Shown here one piece after another: positions 9,235 through 17,330 of a DNA stretch of 64,000 nucleotides. Position 1 is the first letter of the stretch, and each line of letters starts with the position of its first letter. Position numbers and translations under genes: made by a program. Below the pieces are notes generated by a model. That model saw only the letters and a program-made list of their open reading frames with translations, was not told where the DNA came from and made no database searches. This stretch comes from Fibrobacter sp. UWEL (GTDB lineage: Bacteria > Fibrobacterota > Fibrobacteria > Fibrobacterales > Fibrobacteraceae): positions 62,001 to 126,000 of the forward strand of contig NZ_FRBE01000010.1 in NCBI RefSeq assembly GCF_900142535.1, written 5' to 3'.

Positions 9235-9402
9235 GTGAGTTTTGCTCTTGTTCTCTACCTGGAACTTAGACACTTTCAACACGAAGAATAAGACAAATCT
9301 CGGAAGCCTATGGATGTCATGGGCGTATTGTACCCTGGGCGGATTGTTTCCTAGGGGTACTTCCGTCGTTTGTTTATGATTTGAAAATGATGTGCCAGGT
9401 TG
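9235..9402 (+). ncRNA. Candidate structured RNA, copy 2
   Basis: Bases 9237-9289 repeat the 5' segment of copy 1 with a few changes. ACCTGG (9257-9262) can pair with CCAGGT (9395-9400). Inside, ACAAA plus CGGAA (9293-9305) pair with TTCCG plus TTTGT (9361-9373), enclosing two hairpins, CCTATG with CATGGG and GTACCC with GGGTAC, in a three-way junction. The rest of the sequence differs from copy 1 although the overall plan is alike. No clear promoter of its own is seen. It ends about 55 bases before the methylase start, so it may be a leader of the restriction operon. Confidence 0.5.
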
Positions 9403-9457
9403 CTCTGAATACGGGCTGAACTCAGGTTCAACCTTTAATCCTCAAGGAGTGGGAGCG

Positions 9458-11068
9458 ATGGAAAAGACAACTGGCAATATTGGTGAAACAATCAAGTGTT
9501 TGGTTGACGATATCGAAAAAAGAGTCGTTGATAAAATTCTTGAGCCGACAAATGCGGAACTTTTGAAAAAGTTAATCAGTAACGCGGATTCTTTAGACGA
9601 AGCCATTGCCATCGCTGAATTGGGAACCACCTATAAACGTACGGGATTCCATTTTGATAAGCGTTTAGATGTCAAGTGCACCAACGATATAAAGTACTTC
9701 AAGAAAAACGAAGATTTGAGTATTCATACGGACGATGGCCCGATACATAAGTTGATTATTGGGGACAACTATGAAGCCTTGCAGAATTTGCTAATCCAGT
9801 ATAGAGGGATGGTCGATGTCATTTACATTGATCCTCCGTATGGAAAGGATAGCATGGGTGTTTCTGCGGAAACCAATTACCAGAATGCAATTACTAGGGA
9901 TAACTTGCTTTCGATGCTGTATCCGAGACTGGTTTTGGCGAAACAATTGCTTTCTAAAGGTGGTGTAATTTTCTGTAGTATTGATGATAGAAATCAGGCT
10001 TATATAAAATGCTTATTTGATGAAATATTTGAAGAACGAAATTTCATCGCAACGTATCTTTGGAAAAAAACAGATACACCTCCGTCTTTGTCCAAGAAGG
10101 TTAGAAAAAAATATGAGTATGTGCTATGTTATGGAAATGGCGTAAGCAAGTCCCATAAATTCGCACAGGGAAAAATAGATGGCGGTGATGCGCCGCTTTT
10201 AAATTCAGGAAATGCTGAAAAGAAAATAACCTTCCCTGCAGGAACTGTTCGGTTTAATATACCGGATGGAACGTACTCCATGAATTCAAATAGAAAGGTG
10301 CAACTACATGGATCCGTTGTGGTAAAAGACGGATTGAATAAAAATTCATTTGATGCTACAGGACCATGGAAATGGAATCAGGAAACTCTTGATGATGAAG
10401 TAAAAGAGGGTACTTATTTTCTTGTGAAATCGGAAAAGTTTTCTGTGAGATTCCAACGTGAAAATACTGATTCTACCAAGGCACCTCAAAATAACATTAA
10501 TTCTAAACTTGGTGTGGGAACTAATGAAGATGGAGCTAAACAAATTGAAAAGATTTTGAAGAAAGATGCCTTTGATAATCCGAAGCCCGTATCACTATTG
10601 AATTTTTTGATTGAAATGGTAAATATGGGTGATGATATAACCATATTGGATTTCTTTGCTGGTAGCGGAACTACCGGACATGCAGTTCTTGACTTGAATA
10701 AACAAGATGGTGGCAAGAGAAGTTTCATCCTGTGTCAGGTCAATGAAATTAATCCGACCAATCCCAATGGAATCGCTCTCGATGTTACTACCAAGCGCTT
10801 GAAGCGTGTTATGACCGGTGAGTGCTATGACGGCTCTAAGAATTTCAAGTGGGCTCAGGAAAATGAGCCTTATGGCGGAAACCTTGATGTTTACGAAATC
10901 GATTCTGTCGCAAATTTTGAATTCACGGAAGGAAAGACTCCTTTCGATGTAATTGACGAAACATTGTACGGAAAGGAAAAGTTCTCTACGTTACAGGAAA
11001 AAACGGAGTGGGTTTGTTCAAATTTCCAGAATACGCAAAAAGTTCTCCGTGAAAAAGGGGAGGACTAA
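9458..11068 (+). CDS. mod: Type III restriction-modification DNA methyltransferase (Mod)
   Basis: The ATG at 9458 follows AAGGAG with an 8-base gap; the frame is open further up but without such a site. The 536-residue protein has the amino-methyltransferase motif DPPYGKDSMG near residue 125 and the AdoMet-binding motif FFAGSGTTGHAV near residue 400. This order (IV before I) marks the beta class used by type III Mod subunits, which methylate N6 of adenine and carry the target-recognition region between the two motifs. The Res gene starts three bases after the stop, so both are one operon. Base composition is AT-richer than in flanking core genes, which suggests horizontal transfer. Confidence 0.92.
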   Translation: MEKTTGNIGETIKCLVDDIEKRVVDKILEPTNAELLKKLISNADSLDEAIAIAELGTTYKRTGFHFDKRLDVKCTNDIKYFKKNEDLSIHTDDGPIHKLIIGDNYEALQNLLIQYRGMVDVIYIDPPYGKDSMGVSAETNYQNAITRDNLLSMLYPRLVLAKQLLSKGGVIFCSIDDRNQAYIKCLFDEIFEERNFIATYLWKKTDTPPSLSKKVRKKYEYVLCYGNGVSKSHKFAQGKIDGGDAPLLNSGNAEKKITFPAGTVRFNIPDGTYSMNSNRKVQLHGSVVVKDGLNKNSFDATGPWKWNQETLDDEVKEGTYFLVKSEKFSVRFQRENTDSTKAPQNNINSKLGVGTNEDGAKQIEKILKKDAFDNPKPVSLLNFLIEMVNMGDDITILDFFAGSGTTGHAVLDLNKQDGGKRSFILCQVNEINPTNPNGIALDVTTKRLKRVMTGECYDGSKNFKWAQENEPYGGNLDVYEIDSVANFEFTEGKTPFDVIDETLYGKEKFSTLQEKTEWVCSNFQNTQKVLREKGED

Positions 11069-11071
11069 GGT

Positions 11072-13150
11072 ATGCTTCAGGAAGCCAAAGACCTCCAGTG
11101 CAATGCTGTATCCAGATTGATGGATGTTGTTGACAAAAAGCATGTTGTTACATTCAGGGCGCCTACGGGAAGTGGCAAAACAAGAATGATGTCCGATTTC
11201 ATGAATCGGGTATTAGCGAATAATGACGATGTTGTCTTTTTAGTCAGTACCCTTTCCAAGGGAAATCTTGCAAAGCAAAATTATGACGTGTTTCAGGAAT
11301 GTGCGGATACAGGCGTATTTCCGAACTTGAATCCTTTTTTGATTTCTTCGGAAGCGGGTGAAGAAGAAAGTGTCTTTATCCCTACGGATTATAACGTATA
11401 TGTGCTGGCTCGAGATCTGTACAAAGATGGTAGCCGCCTAAAACAGGGTGCATTGGAAAATTTTCTAAGGACAATGACCGCGTATTTTCTGGGTCAGGGC
11501 TTAAACAAGAAAATTTACCTCATTAAGGACGAATGTCATCAAGCGACCAATAATTTGGATTCGCTGTCCTCGGAATACTTTTCTAAGACCATCATGATGT
11601 CTGCCACGCCCAATCTTAAACGTGGACAAAAACCGGATGTGGTCATATCGGATGAAGATGCTCAAGATGTCAAACTGATCAAGAAAGTTGTTTGGGGAGC
11701 TGAAGAAGATACTGTTGAAAATGCATTTCAAAAATTTGAAGAGGTTAAAGAAAAGTATCGCAATTTGTTGGGAGTAAATCCCTGCCTCATCATCCAGATT
11801 TCAAATAAGGAAAAGGCAGAAGAGGAATGGACCAATATAGAATCCATTTTGAATAAGCCTGAATACCAGCATCTCAAGTGGATGAGTATTGTAGATAAAA
11901 AGGAGAATTGCAAGACTAACGATAAGGTTGGCAAACTCTCTCTTGATAAATGGAAAGACTATGCAAAGTCAAAAGCATCAACAATTGATGTAATCATCTT
12001 CAAGATGGTGATATCTGAGGGATGGGATATTCCTCGAGCTTGCATGCTGTATCAGGTTCGCGATGTGAAAAGTAAGCAGCTGGATGAACAGGTCATGGGG
12101 CGTGTTCGTCGAAATCCAAGGCTAATGGATTTTGAAACACTTACTGCGGAAGCTCAGGAGTTGGCGATGACCGCTTGGGTCTGGGGGATTGTTCCGGAAA
12201 CTGCAACAACACGACGTGTTAAATTGTATGGAGATGGTGGTTCTGCGATTGTTTCCGAATTAAAAGTAAAAACAACCGTGTTAAAACCTCTTACTCAGCG
12301 AAAAGGTTTTGATATAGAATCATTTTTAGCCAATCAAAAAGACCCTGTTGCATTCAAGAGCATTTTTGAGTTGTATTCAAAACTGCGGAATTGTAACGAG
12401 GAAATAAAAAGACTGTGTTATAGCTATGCTGGCAGCAGTGTTCAAAGATGGAATAAGTTCTGTGAACATCTAGATGCCATTCAAAAGGAATACGATACTT
12501 TCATTTGTAACTATGACGAAAGTATGGATCTTCGCAGGGATGATCAAGGAAATGAAGTTTTATCTTCTTTCCCGTCGAGTTCATCTTATGTTGAAAATGG
12601 CAATTTCAATAATATTGATGATTGGGTATGGAAACGAGCGGAAAATACAAATAAATTCTCTTTTGATAGTGAAGCCGAACGTGAATGGTGTTCTGTTTTG
12701 CGGAAACTTGCTCAAGAGGGCTTTGCTGCAAGTGTTGACATTGCAAAAGAATTGGAGCCGGCGCTGTTTAACGACAAAAAGGTGGAACTCAAGCATCTTT
12801 GGGGTAAGAACTTTATTGAAATGTCTGAAATCAAATTTGAATATTATTCAAATGGCTCCCATTTTTCATATCCAGATTTTGTAATGAAAGACGGTTTTGG
12901 TAGGATTCATTTATTTGAGGTCAAAAGCGTGAATAAATCTTCATCTCTTGCTGTTGACAGTGATCAGTATGAAGAAAAAATTTGTGCATTGAAGGATTGC
13001 TATAAGTATGCTTCTATTAAGACGGGACACTTTTTTTATATGCCTCTTTTAAAAGAAGATGTATGGCAAATTACTCGTTTTGTAAATGGAGTTGAAGATA
13101 GCATTACTGTAGAGAGGCTGACCGATTCATTTCGGGAGGGAAAAGGGTAG
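11072..13150 (+). CDS. res: Type III restriction enzyme helicase/endonuclease subunit (Res), compact
   Basis: Walker A APTGSGKT (residues 30-37), the DEAD-box-like KDECHQA, MSATPN and the arginine-finger motif QVMGRVRRNPR define a superfamily 2 helicase/translocase. Near the C-terminus YPDF (about 599-602) and FEVKS (about 613-617) form a PD-(D/E)xK nuclease site. Together they mark the Res subunit, which with Mod translocates from unmethylated sites and cuts DNA. At 692 residues it is shorter than the usual 900-1000. The ATG lies three bases after the mod stop, so translation may be coupled. All core motifs look intact, so the system could be active. Confidence 0.9.
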   Translation: MLQEAKDLQCNAVSRLMDVVDKKHVVTFRAPTGSGKTRMMSDFMNRVLANNDDVVFLVSTLSKGNLAKQNYDVFQECADTGVFPNLNPFLISSEAGEEESVFIPTDYNVYVLARDLYKDGSRLKQGALENFLRTMTAYFLGQGLNKKIYLIKDECHQATNNLDSLSSEYFSKTIMMSATPNLKRGQKPDVVISDEDAQDVKLIKKVVWGAEEDTVENAFQKFEEVKEKYRNLLGVNPCLIIQISNKEKAEEEWTNIESILNKPEYQHLKWMSIVDKKENCKTNDKVGKLSLDKWKDYAKSKASTIDVIIFKMVISEGWDIPRACMLYQVRDVKSKQLDEQVMGRVRRNPRLMDFETLTAEAQELAMTAWVWGIVPETATTRRVKLYGDGGSAIVSELKVKTTVLKPLTQRKGFDIESFLANQKDPVAFKSIFELYSKLRNCNEEIKRLCYSYAGSSVQRWNKFCEHLDAIQKEYDTFICNYDESMDLRRDDQGNEVLSSFPSSSSYVENGNFNNIDDWVWKRAENTNKFSFDSEAEREWCSVLRKLAQEGFAASVDIAKELEPALFNDKKVELKHLWGKNFIEMSEIKFEYYSNGSHFSYPDFVMKDGFGRIHLFEVKSVNKSSSLAVDSDQYEEKICALKDCYKYASIKTGHFFYMPLLKEDVWQITRFVNGVEDSITVERLTDSFREGKG

Positions 13151-13208
13151 CGACCTAGGTGTTTCTTTTCCCAATTGTTTATCAATTTTTTTTTCCACAT
13201 TTTCCCTC

Positions 13209-13478
13209 ATGGCAACAAGACGTACCCGATCCCTTAAAGAAATCGATCCCGAAACCGCCCGCTGCCTGATGGCAAATTATGTGGGCGATGAGACTCCTGT
13301 GGAATCCAGGGTTCATGCTACGGCCATCCAGATGAAGAAGGTGTGTTTCGATACTTATGGGGTCTGCCTGAAGTTGGATGTCGGTGGCCATTTGACAAGC
13401 GGCCTTCATTATGTAAAGGCTGTTGTGGAAAGCAACACCGCTGTTAAGATTTGGGTTGCGGAAACTCGCAAAGTATAA
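13209..13478 (+). CDS. Small hypothetical protein (89 aa)
   Basis: A basic N-terminus (MATRRTRSLKEID) is followed by a segment rich in beta-type residues (VCLKLDVGGHLTSGLHYVKAVV). No family is recognised. No ribosome-binding site precedes the ATG, and the T-rich stretch before it could be a termination or promoter region. It lies between the restriction operon and leader copy B. The even codon use and lack of stops support a real gene only moderately. Confidence 0.5.
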   Translation: MATRRTRSLKEIDPETARCLMANYVGDETPVESRVHATAIQMKKVCFDTYGVCLKLDVGGHLTSGLHYVKAVVESNTAVKIWVAETRKV

Positions 13479-13495
13479 ACTGTGATTTTTTACTG

Positions 13496-13602
13496 ATTAT
13501 TTACAAATTAACGCTTGCCAAGAAATGGCGTAATGCTATATTCATCCCGAGCGCTACGAAATAGTCTCCGAAGCATCCGAAAAGAATCGGATGCTTTTCT
13601 GT
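13496..13602 (+). promoter_or_regulatory. Promoter-leader-terminator element, copy B
   Basis: The promoter is TTGCCA (13515-13520), a 16-base spacer and TATATT (13537-13542), with the same TTATTTACAAA upstream as copy A. The leader has GAG (13549-13551) pairing with CTC (13566-13568) around a loop close to that of copy A (GCTACGAAATAG). Then AAGCATCCGA pairs with TCGGATGCTT (10 bp, 6-base loop) before CTTTTC. The second stem differs from copy A at almost every position yet stays paired. The next gene starts about 70 bases later. Confidence 0.7.
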
Positions 13603-13670
13603 TATGTGTTTTTCCTTTAATGGTGTATTGTGCCTTGGAGGAAAACGGAAAAAGTAGACAAGGAGACTGT

Positions 13671-13982
13671 ATGGTCAAAGTTGCAAAAGATGTAAATTTA
13701 AGGTATATTGTAAGCCAGAGGTTTCCCGTGTGCCAAATATCCATGAATATTCCAGAAGAGGTATTGTTTGATACCCACATGAACAAGGAACGTGCACTTT
13801 CTTTTGCAAAGTGTGCCGTTGCTCTGGAATTTTATAGAAATCTTGGAGTTTCTGTTGGGTATTGCGCTGAGATTGCGGGAATGACCGAAGAGGACTTTGT
13901 AAAGTATCTCGGTAGCAAGGGCATTTCCATATTCCATTTTGAAAACGAAAATGAGTTTATGGAAGAACTGAAAAATGCGTAG
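13671..13982 (+). CDS. UPF0175 family antitoxin
   Basis: This 103-residue protein fits the UPF0175 group: ISMNIPEEVLFD at the N-terminal third, then AVALEFYRNLGVSVGYCAEIAGM, the usual helix-turn-helix-like core, and the acidic C-terminus. Such proteins neutralise DUF3368/PIN-type RNases. The ATG at 13671 has AAGGAG five bases upstream, while longer in-frame starts would read into leader copy B. It overlaps the toxin gene by 8 bases (the ATG of the toxin lies inside the last codons), the standard layout of a coupled toxin-antitoxin operon. Confidence 0.8.
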   Translation: MVKVAKDVNLRYIVSQRFPVCQISMNIPEEVLFDTHMNKERALSFAKCAVALEFYRNLGVSVGYCAEIAGMTEEDFVKYLGSKGISIFHFENENEFMEELKNA

Positions 13983-14286
13983 AGTTGTAATTAATTCTAC
14001 CCCATTAATCATTCTTGGAAATTTAAACCTTTTGAACGTACTTCACCGTTTGTATGGTGTGGTGTCTGTTCCGCAGGCCGTTATTAGAGAGATAACGGCA
14101 AAGAAAACTGCCAAATTTCTAGGTTTAACTGTAACTGGAACATTAGGAGTCTTGCTTAAAGCGAAATCAAATGGAATTATCGGTGAAGTAAAACCTATTA
14201 TGGATGAGATGAATCGTCTTTCTTTTTATGTTAGCGAAGGTGTTCGTAATATGGTTTTAACGCAGGCTGGAGAGTTGGATAAGTGA
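13975..14286 (+). pseudogene. DUF3368/PIN-type toxin with an in-frame internal deletion
   Basis: The N-terminal strand-helix (VVINSTPLIILGNLNLL, SVPQAVIREI) and the C-terminal part (FLGLTVTGTLGVLLKAK, AGE) are typical of DUF3368 PIN-domain toxins. In that family about 50-65 residues separate these parts and hold the LDEGE and later DD/DE positions that bind metal. Here REI runs straight into AKKTAKFLGL, so the centre of the RNase site is absent while the frame is kept. The 103-residue product is probably inactive as an RNase; it might still bind the antitoxin and the operator. It overlaps both the antitoxin gene and the following phosphoesterase gene. Confidence 0.7.
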
Positions 14287-15122
14287 CCTGTTTCTTCGTT
14301 AGTGATTTGCATATTGATTTTTATGCGCCTTTGACAAGGACGGTGCCTTTGCTGCGCCGTTGCTTTGAGGATTTCTTTGAGAAACATTTTTTGCTGGCGG
14401 ATGTTTGCTGTATCGCTGGGGACATTGCGAATAATTACTTCACCTATGTAGAGTTCCTGAAGTTTATTTCGGAAAAGTATAGCCAAGTTTATATCTGCCT
14501 GGGCAATCACGATGTCATTACGGAACGTGAGGGTGTGTTTGGGGCAGATCGTGACTTTCCTACTTCCGAAAGTAAGATTGCGTTCTACTTGCAGGAGGCT
14601 GCAAAAATTCCCAACGTCCACCTGCTGGAAAATAGTGCGTTGGGCGGATTTGCGGGTTGCATGGGGATGTGCGATTTCAGCTATAAGCACAATCCGGATG
14701 CTCGCATTGAAGATTACAAGTTAATGTGGAAAGTTCGCTGGTTTGATGGACGCCACTGGAATTACAAGGGCAATGATGTGGCTGCTCTCTGGGCTCACTA
14801 TAAGTCCGTCATGAATGACCTGACGGCGGCTCGCCCGAAAATCATGATGACTCATTTTCTGCCTATGGAATTCGGCATGGCGGAAATGTACCTGACCAAT
14901 CCCAACTCCACCTACTTCTTCTTTCAGGGAGATGAATTCCTGAAAAATCTGGACGAGGGTTCCATCTGGCAGGCGGGACACACTCACTCTGCCATCAAGC
15001 GGGTGGTTCGCGATAGCTTGGGTAAATCCCATCTCTTGCTTTGCAATCCTGTTGGGTATCCCACAGAACATCCTTATGAAGAAAACAACCTAAAGCGAGA
15101 AGATTTTCTTCTTGAAATATAA
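14283..15122 (+). CDS. Metallophosphoesterase (calcineurin-like)
   Basis: All motifs of the superfamily are visible in 279 residues: SDLHID at the start, IAGDIAN, LGNHDV, MMTHFLPM and AGHTHSA. They bind two metal ions, and the enzyme would hydrolyse a phosphomonoester or diester in the cytosol; the substrate is unknown. The start is a GTG at 14283 that overlaps the toxin stop by 4 bases, and similarity begins right there, so translation is probably coupled to the toxin-antitoxin genes. Whether it belongs to that module or just follows it is unclear. Confidence 0.85.
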   Translation: MTCFFVSDLHIDFYAPLTRTVPLLRRCFEDFFEKHFLLADVCCIAGDIANNYFTYVEFLKFISEKYSQVYICLGNHDVITEREGVFGADRDFPTSESKIAFYLQEAAKIPNVHLLENSALGGFAGCMGMCDFSYKHNPDARIEDYKLMWKVRWFDGRHWNYKGNDVAALWAHYKSVMNDLTAARPKIMMTHFLPMEFGMAEMYLTNPNSTYFFFQGDEFLKNLDEGSIWQAGHTHSAIKRVVRDSLGKSHLLLCNPVGYPTEHPYEENNLKREDFLLEI

Positions 15123-15142
15123 AACTGCTGAATCTTGAAAAA

Positions 15143-15253
15143 CTTAGGAGGCACTTTAGTGCCCCTAAGACTGTAAAACAAATGACCCTTAAGCAACGCT
15201 TATGGGTCTGAAGTTTTACATGGGGGTCCAGGGGGGCGGAGCCCCTTGCGTCA
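15143..15253. repeat. Intergenic block of three hairpins with a GC-rich repeat
   Basis: CTTAGG-GGCAC with GTGCC-CCTAAG gives a strong stem at 15143-15169. TGTAAAAC (15172) pairs with GTTTTACA (15213), enclosing GACCC with GGGTC. The last part, GGGGTCCAGGGGGGCGGAG with CCCC, resembles the complement of the block at 37309-37336. It lies between two convergent genes and may terminate both. Confidence 0.6.
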
Positions 15254-16555
15254 TTATTCCTTGTCCTTGGGCAATACCAAATTCAGGATTACGGCTAGCA
15301 GGAACACCACGGCCACGCAGTTTTCTGCGAAGATGGTCTGGATGATCTGGGGGAATGCCTTGAACATGCCTGTTGCCTGAGTGAAGCCTAGGCCTACGCT
15401 GAGGGAGAGGCTCACGATGATCATGTTGCGCTGGCTAAAGCCGCTCTTGGCCATCATGCCGAAACCTGCAAACAGGATGGAACCGAACATCATGATGGTG
15501 CAGCCGCCAAGCACAGCCTGGGGGATGGTGGTGAGTAGCGTGCCCACCGGCGGGAAGATGCCGCCCAACAGCATGATGATGGCGCCTGTGGCGATGGTGA
15601 AGCGGTTCACTACGCCGGAGAGGGAAGCGAGACCCACGTTCTGGCTGAAGGAGGTGATGGGGGTGCAGCCGAAGATACCGGAGATGGTGCTGACGAAGCC
15701 GTCGCAGGAGATGGCGCCGCCCATTTCGACTTTGTGAATCTGACGCTTGAGAGCGCCGCTGACCAGTGCGCTGGAATCGCCCACGGTTTCAGTTGCGGAA
15801 ACCAGGAAGATGGCGATGACGGAAAGGATGGGTCCCAAGTGGAATTCCGGAGTGAAGGGGAGGATCTTGGGAAGTGCCACAATGCTGCAGCCTGCAAGTC
15901 CAGAGAAGTCCACCATGCCCATGCACAGGGCTAGTATGTAGCCTACGACGAGGCCCACCAAAACGGAGAGGGAGCGGAGGAAGCCCTTGGCGAATACTTG
16001 AGTGAGTAAGCAGGTCAACAGGGTTACGGATCCAACGATCCAGTTCTGGGTTGCTCCAAAGTCGGGAGAACCCATGCCGCCGGCGAAGGAATTTGCGCCA
16101 ATGGGCAACAGAGAGAAACCGATGGCGGTCACCACGGTAGCTGCCACAATGTGGGGGATGAGTTTCAGCCAGTATTTTGCGCAAAGGCCCAGGAGACCTT
16201 CTACGATACCGCCTACGATGACGGCGCCCATCAAGGTGCCCATGCCCTGTGTGGTTCCAATACCGATGGAAACGGAAAGGAAGGTGAAGCTAATGCCCAT
16301 GACGATGGGCAGGCGGGAACCAATTTTCCAGACGGGATAGAGCTGCACCATGGTGCCGATGCCCGCAATGATCATGCAGTTCTGAATGAGGGAGGCGGTA
16401 AGGCCTTTTTCAAGACCTACGACACCTGCGAGAATAATGATGGGGGTGATGTTCGAGACGAACATGGCCAGCACATGCTGCAGGCCGAAGGGTACCGCCT
16501 TCATCACCGGGACGCGACCGTCCAGCTGATAGATATTTTCAGATGAAGTACTCAT
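15254..16555 (-). CDS. pbuX: Xanthine/uracil permease (NCS2 family)
   Basis: This 433-residue protein has about 12-14 hydrophobic segments and NCS2 motifs (VPFGLQHVLAMFVSN at the start; the ATETVGDSSALV region with the substrate-contact glutamate; NVGLASLSGVVNR). It imports a purine base, most likely xanthine, by proton symport across the inner membrane. The ATG at 16555 is preceded by AGAGGA. It lies downstream of xpt on the same strand, 140 bases away across a repeat-rich gap, so uptake and phosphoribosylation of xanthine are likely linked. The gene symbol rests on this context. Confidence 0.85.
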   Translation of the reverse strand: MSTSSENIYQLDGRVPVMKAVPFGLQHVLAMFVSNITPIIILAGVVGLEKGLTASLIQNCMIIAGIGTMVQLYPVWKIGSRLPIVMGISFTFLSVSIGIGTTQGMGTLMGAVIVGGIVEGLLGLCAKYWLKLIPHIVAATVVTAIGFSLLPIGANSFAGGMGSPDFGATQNWIVGSVTLLTCLLTQVFAKGFLRSLSVLVGLVVGYILALCMGMVDFSGLAGCSIVALPKILPFTPEFHLGPILSVIAIFLVSATETVGDSSALVSGALKRQIHKVEMGGAISCDGFVSTISGIFGCTPITSFSQNVGLASLSGVVNRFTIATGAIIMLLGGIFPPVGTLLTTIPQAVLGGCTIMMFGSILFAGFGMMAKSGFSQRNMIIVSLSLSVGLGFTQATGMFKAFPQIIQTIFAENCVAVVFLLAVILNLVLPKDKE

Positions 16556-16570
16556 GTTTTCCTCTTAAGT

Positions 16571-16702
16571 GTCATTCTGAGCGGAGAGCCGGAGGCTCGA
16601 AGTCGAAGAATCTAGATTCCTCGACTTCGCTCGGAATGACGTGTGTGTGCGCTCGGAATGACATGCGTTTTGTCATCCCGGACTTGATCGGGGATCTAGC
16701 CA
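16571..16702. repeat. Cluster of GTCATYCYGAGC repeats between xpt and pbuX
   Basis: One copy (GTCATTCTGAGCG to AAGTCGAAGAATCT, 16571-16612) faces an inverted copy (ATTCCTCGACTTCGCTCGG to AATGAC, 16615-16640), so together they form a large inverted repeat centred on TCTAGA. A second inverted fragment (GCTCGGAATGACAT) and a direct one (TGTCATCCCGGACTTG) follow. The same family occurs at 24846, 32189, 32756 and 63873. Confidence 0.85.
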
Positions 16703-17316
16703 AGTTTTAAGTTGGTGTTCTTCAGCGGGATTTCCGGCTGTTCGCGGAACTTGATGGTCTGAGTTTCCCAGTCCATGGATTCTACGATAGCGATGGATTC
16801 TACGCGGTAGCCTTCGGAACGGAGGGTGGCGCCGCCTTTCTGCTGGCCTTTTTCAATAGCGATGCCCAGGCCTGCCACGGTGCCGCCTGCCTGATGAACC
16901 AGGTCGATAAGGGCGTGTGCTGCGGCGCCATCTGCCAGGAAGTCGTCCACAATGAGGACCTTGTCGGAAGCGCTCATGTAGGGCTTGGAAATGAACACGT
17001 TGTTCATCTTCTTGTGAGTGAAGGAGTAGGCCTGAGCCACGTACTTGTCGTCGGTGCTGTTGGCGGTCTGACTCTTCTTGGCGAATACTACGGGTACGTC
17101 GTAAAGATGTCCCAACAGCGTTGCGATTGCAATACCGCTTGCCTCGATGGTGAGAATCTTATTGATTTCCACATCGCGATAACGACGCTGGAATTCGTAT
17201 GCCATCTGGCGCATGATATCCACGTCAATTTGATGGTTCAGGAAACTGTCGACCTTAAGGATATTGCCTTCCTTAATGACGCCGTCCCGGAGAATCTTTT
17301 CTTCAAGAAAGTTCAT
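16696..17316 (-). CDS. xpt: Xanthine phosphoribosyltransferase
   Basis: The 206-residue sequence has the type I phosphoribosyltransferase PRPP loop VLIVDDFLADGAAAHAL and the Xpt-type N-terminus (ILRDGVIKEGNILKVDSFLNHQID) and TIEASGIAIAT. It turns xanthine plus PRPP into XMP for purine salvage. The ATG at 17316 follows GGGAAT. It starts 14 bases after the rsmA stop and is followed by the xanthine permease, so the three genes probably form one transcript. No purine riboswitch fits in the short gap before it. Confidence 0.93.
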   Translation of the reverse strand: MNFLEEKILRDGVIKEGNILKVDSFLNHQIDVDIMRQMAYEFQRRYRDVEINKILTIEASGIAIATLLGHLYDVPVVFAKKSQTANSTDDKYVAQAYSFTHKKMNNVFISKPYMSASDKVLIVDDFLADGAAAHALIDLVHQAGGTVAGLGIAIEKGQQKGGATLRSEGYRVESIAIVESMDWETQTIKFREQPEIPLKNTNLKLG

Positions 17317-17330
17317 AATATTCCCTTTGC

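Noticed and set aside
8966-9300. Insertion-sequence ends formed by the repeated GTTCTCTACCTGGA segment
   Set aside because: The copies are direct, not inverted, no transposase lies between them, and both take part in plausible RNA stems.
10066-10116. Phase variation of the type III methylase by A7 tracts (two runs of seven A)
   Set aside because: The frame is intact, tracts of seven A are common in AT-rich genes, and there is no longer repeat as found in known phase-variable mod genes.
17317-17330. Purine riboswitch before xpt
   Set aside because: Only 14 bases separate rsmA and xpt, too short for the aptamer, and no such core lies further upstream.
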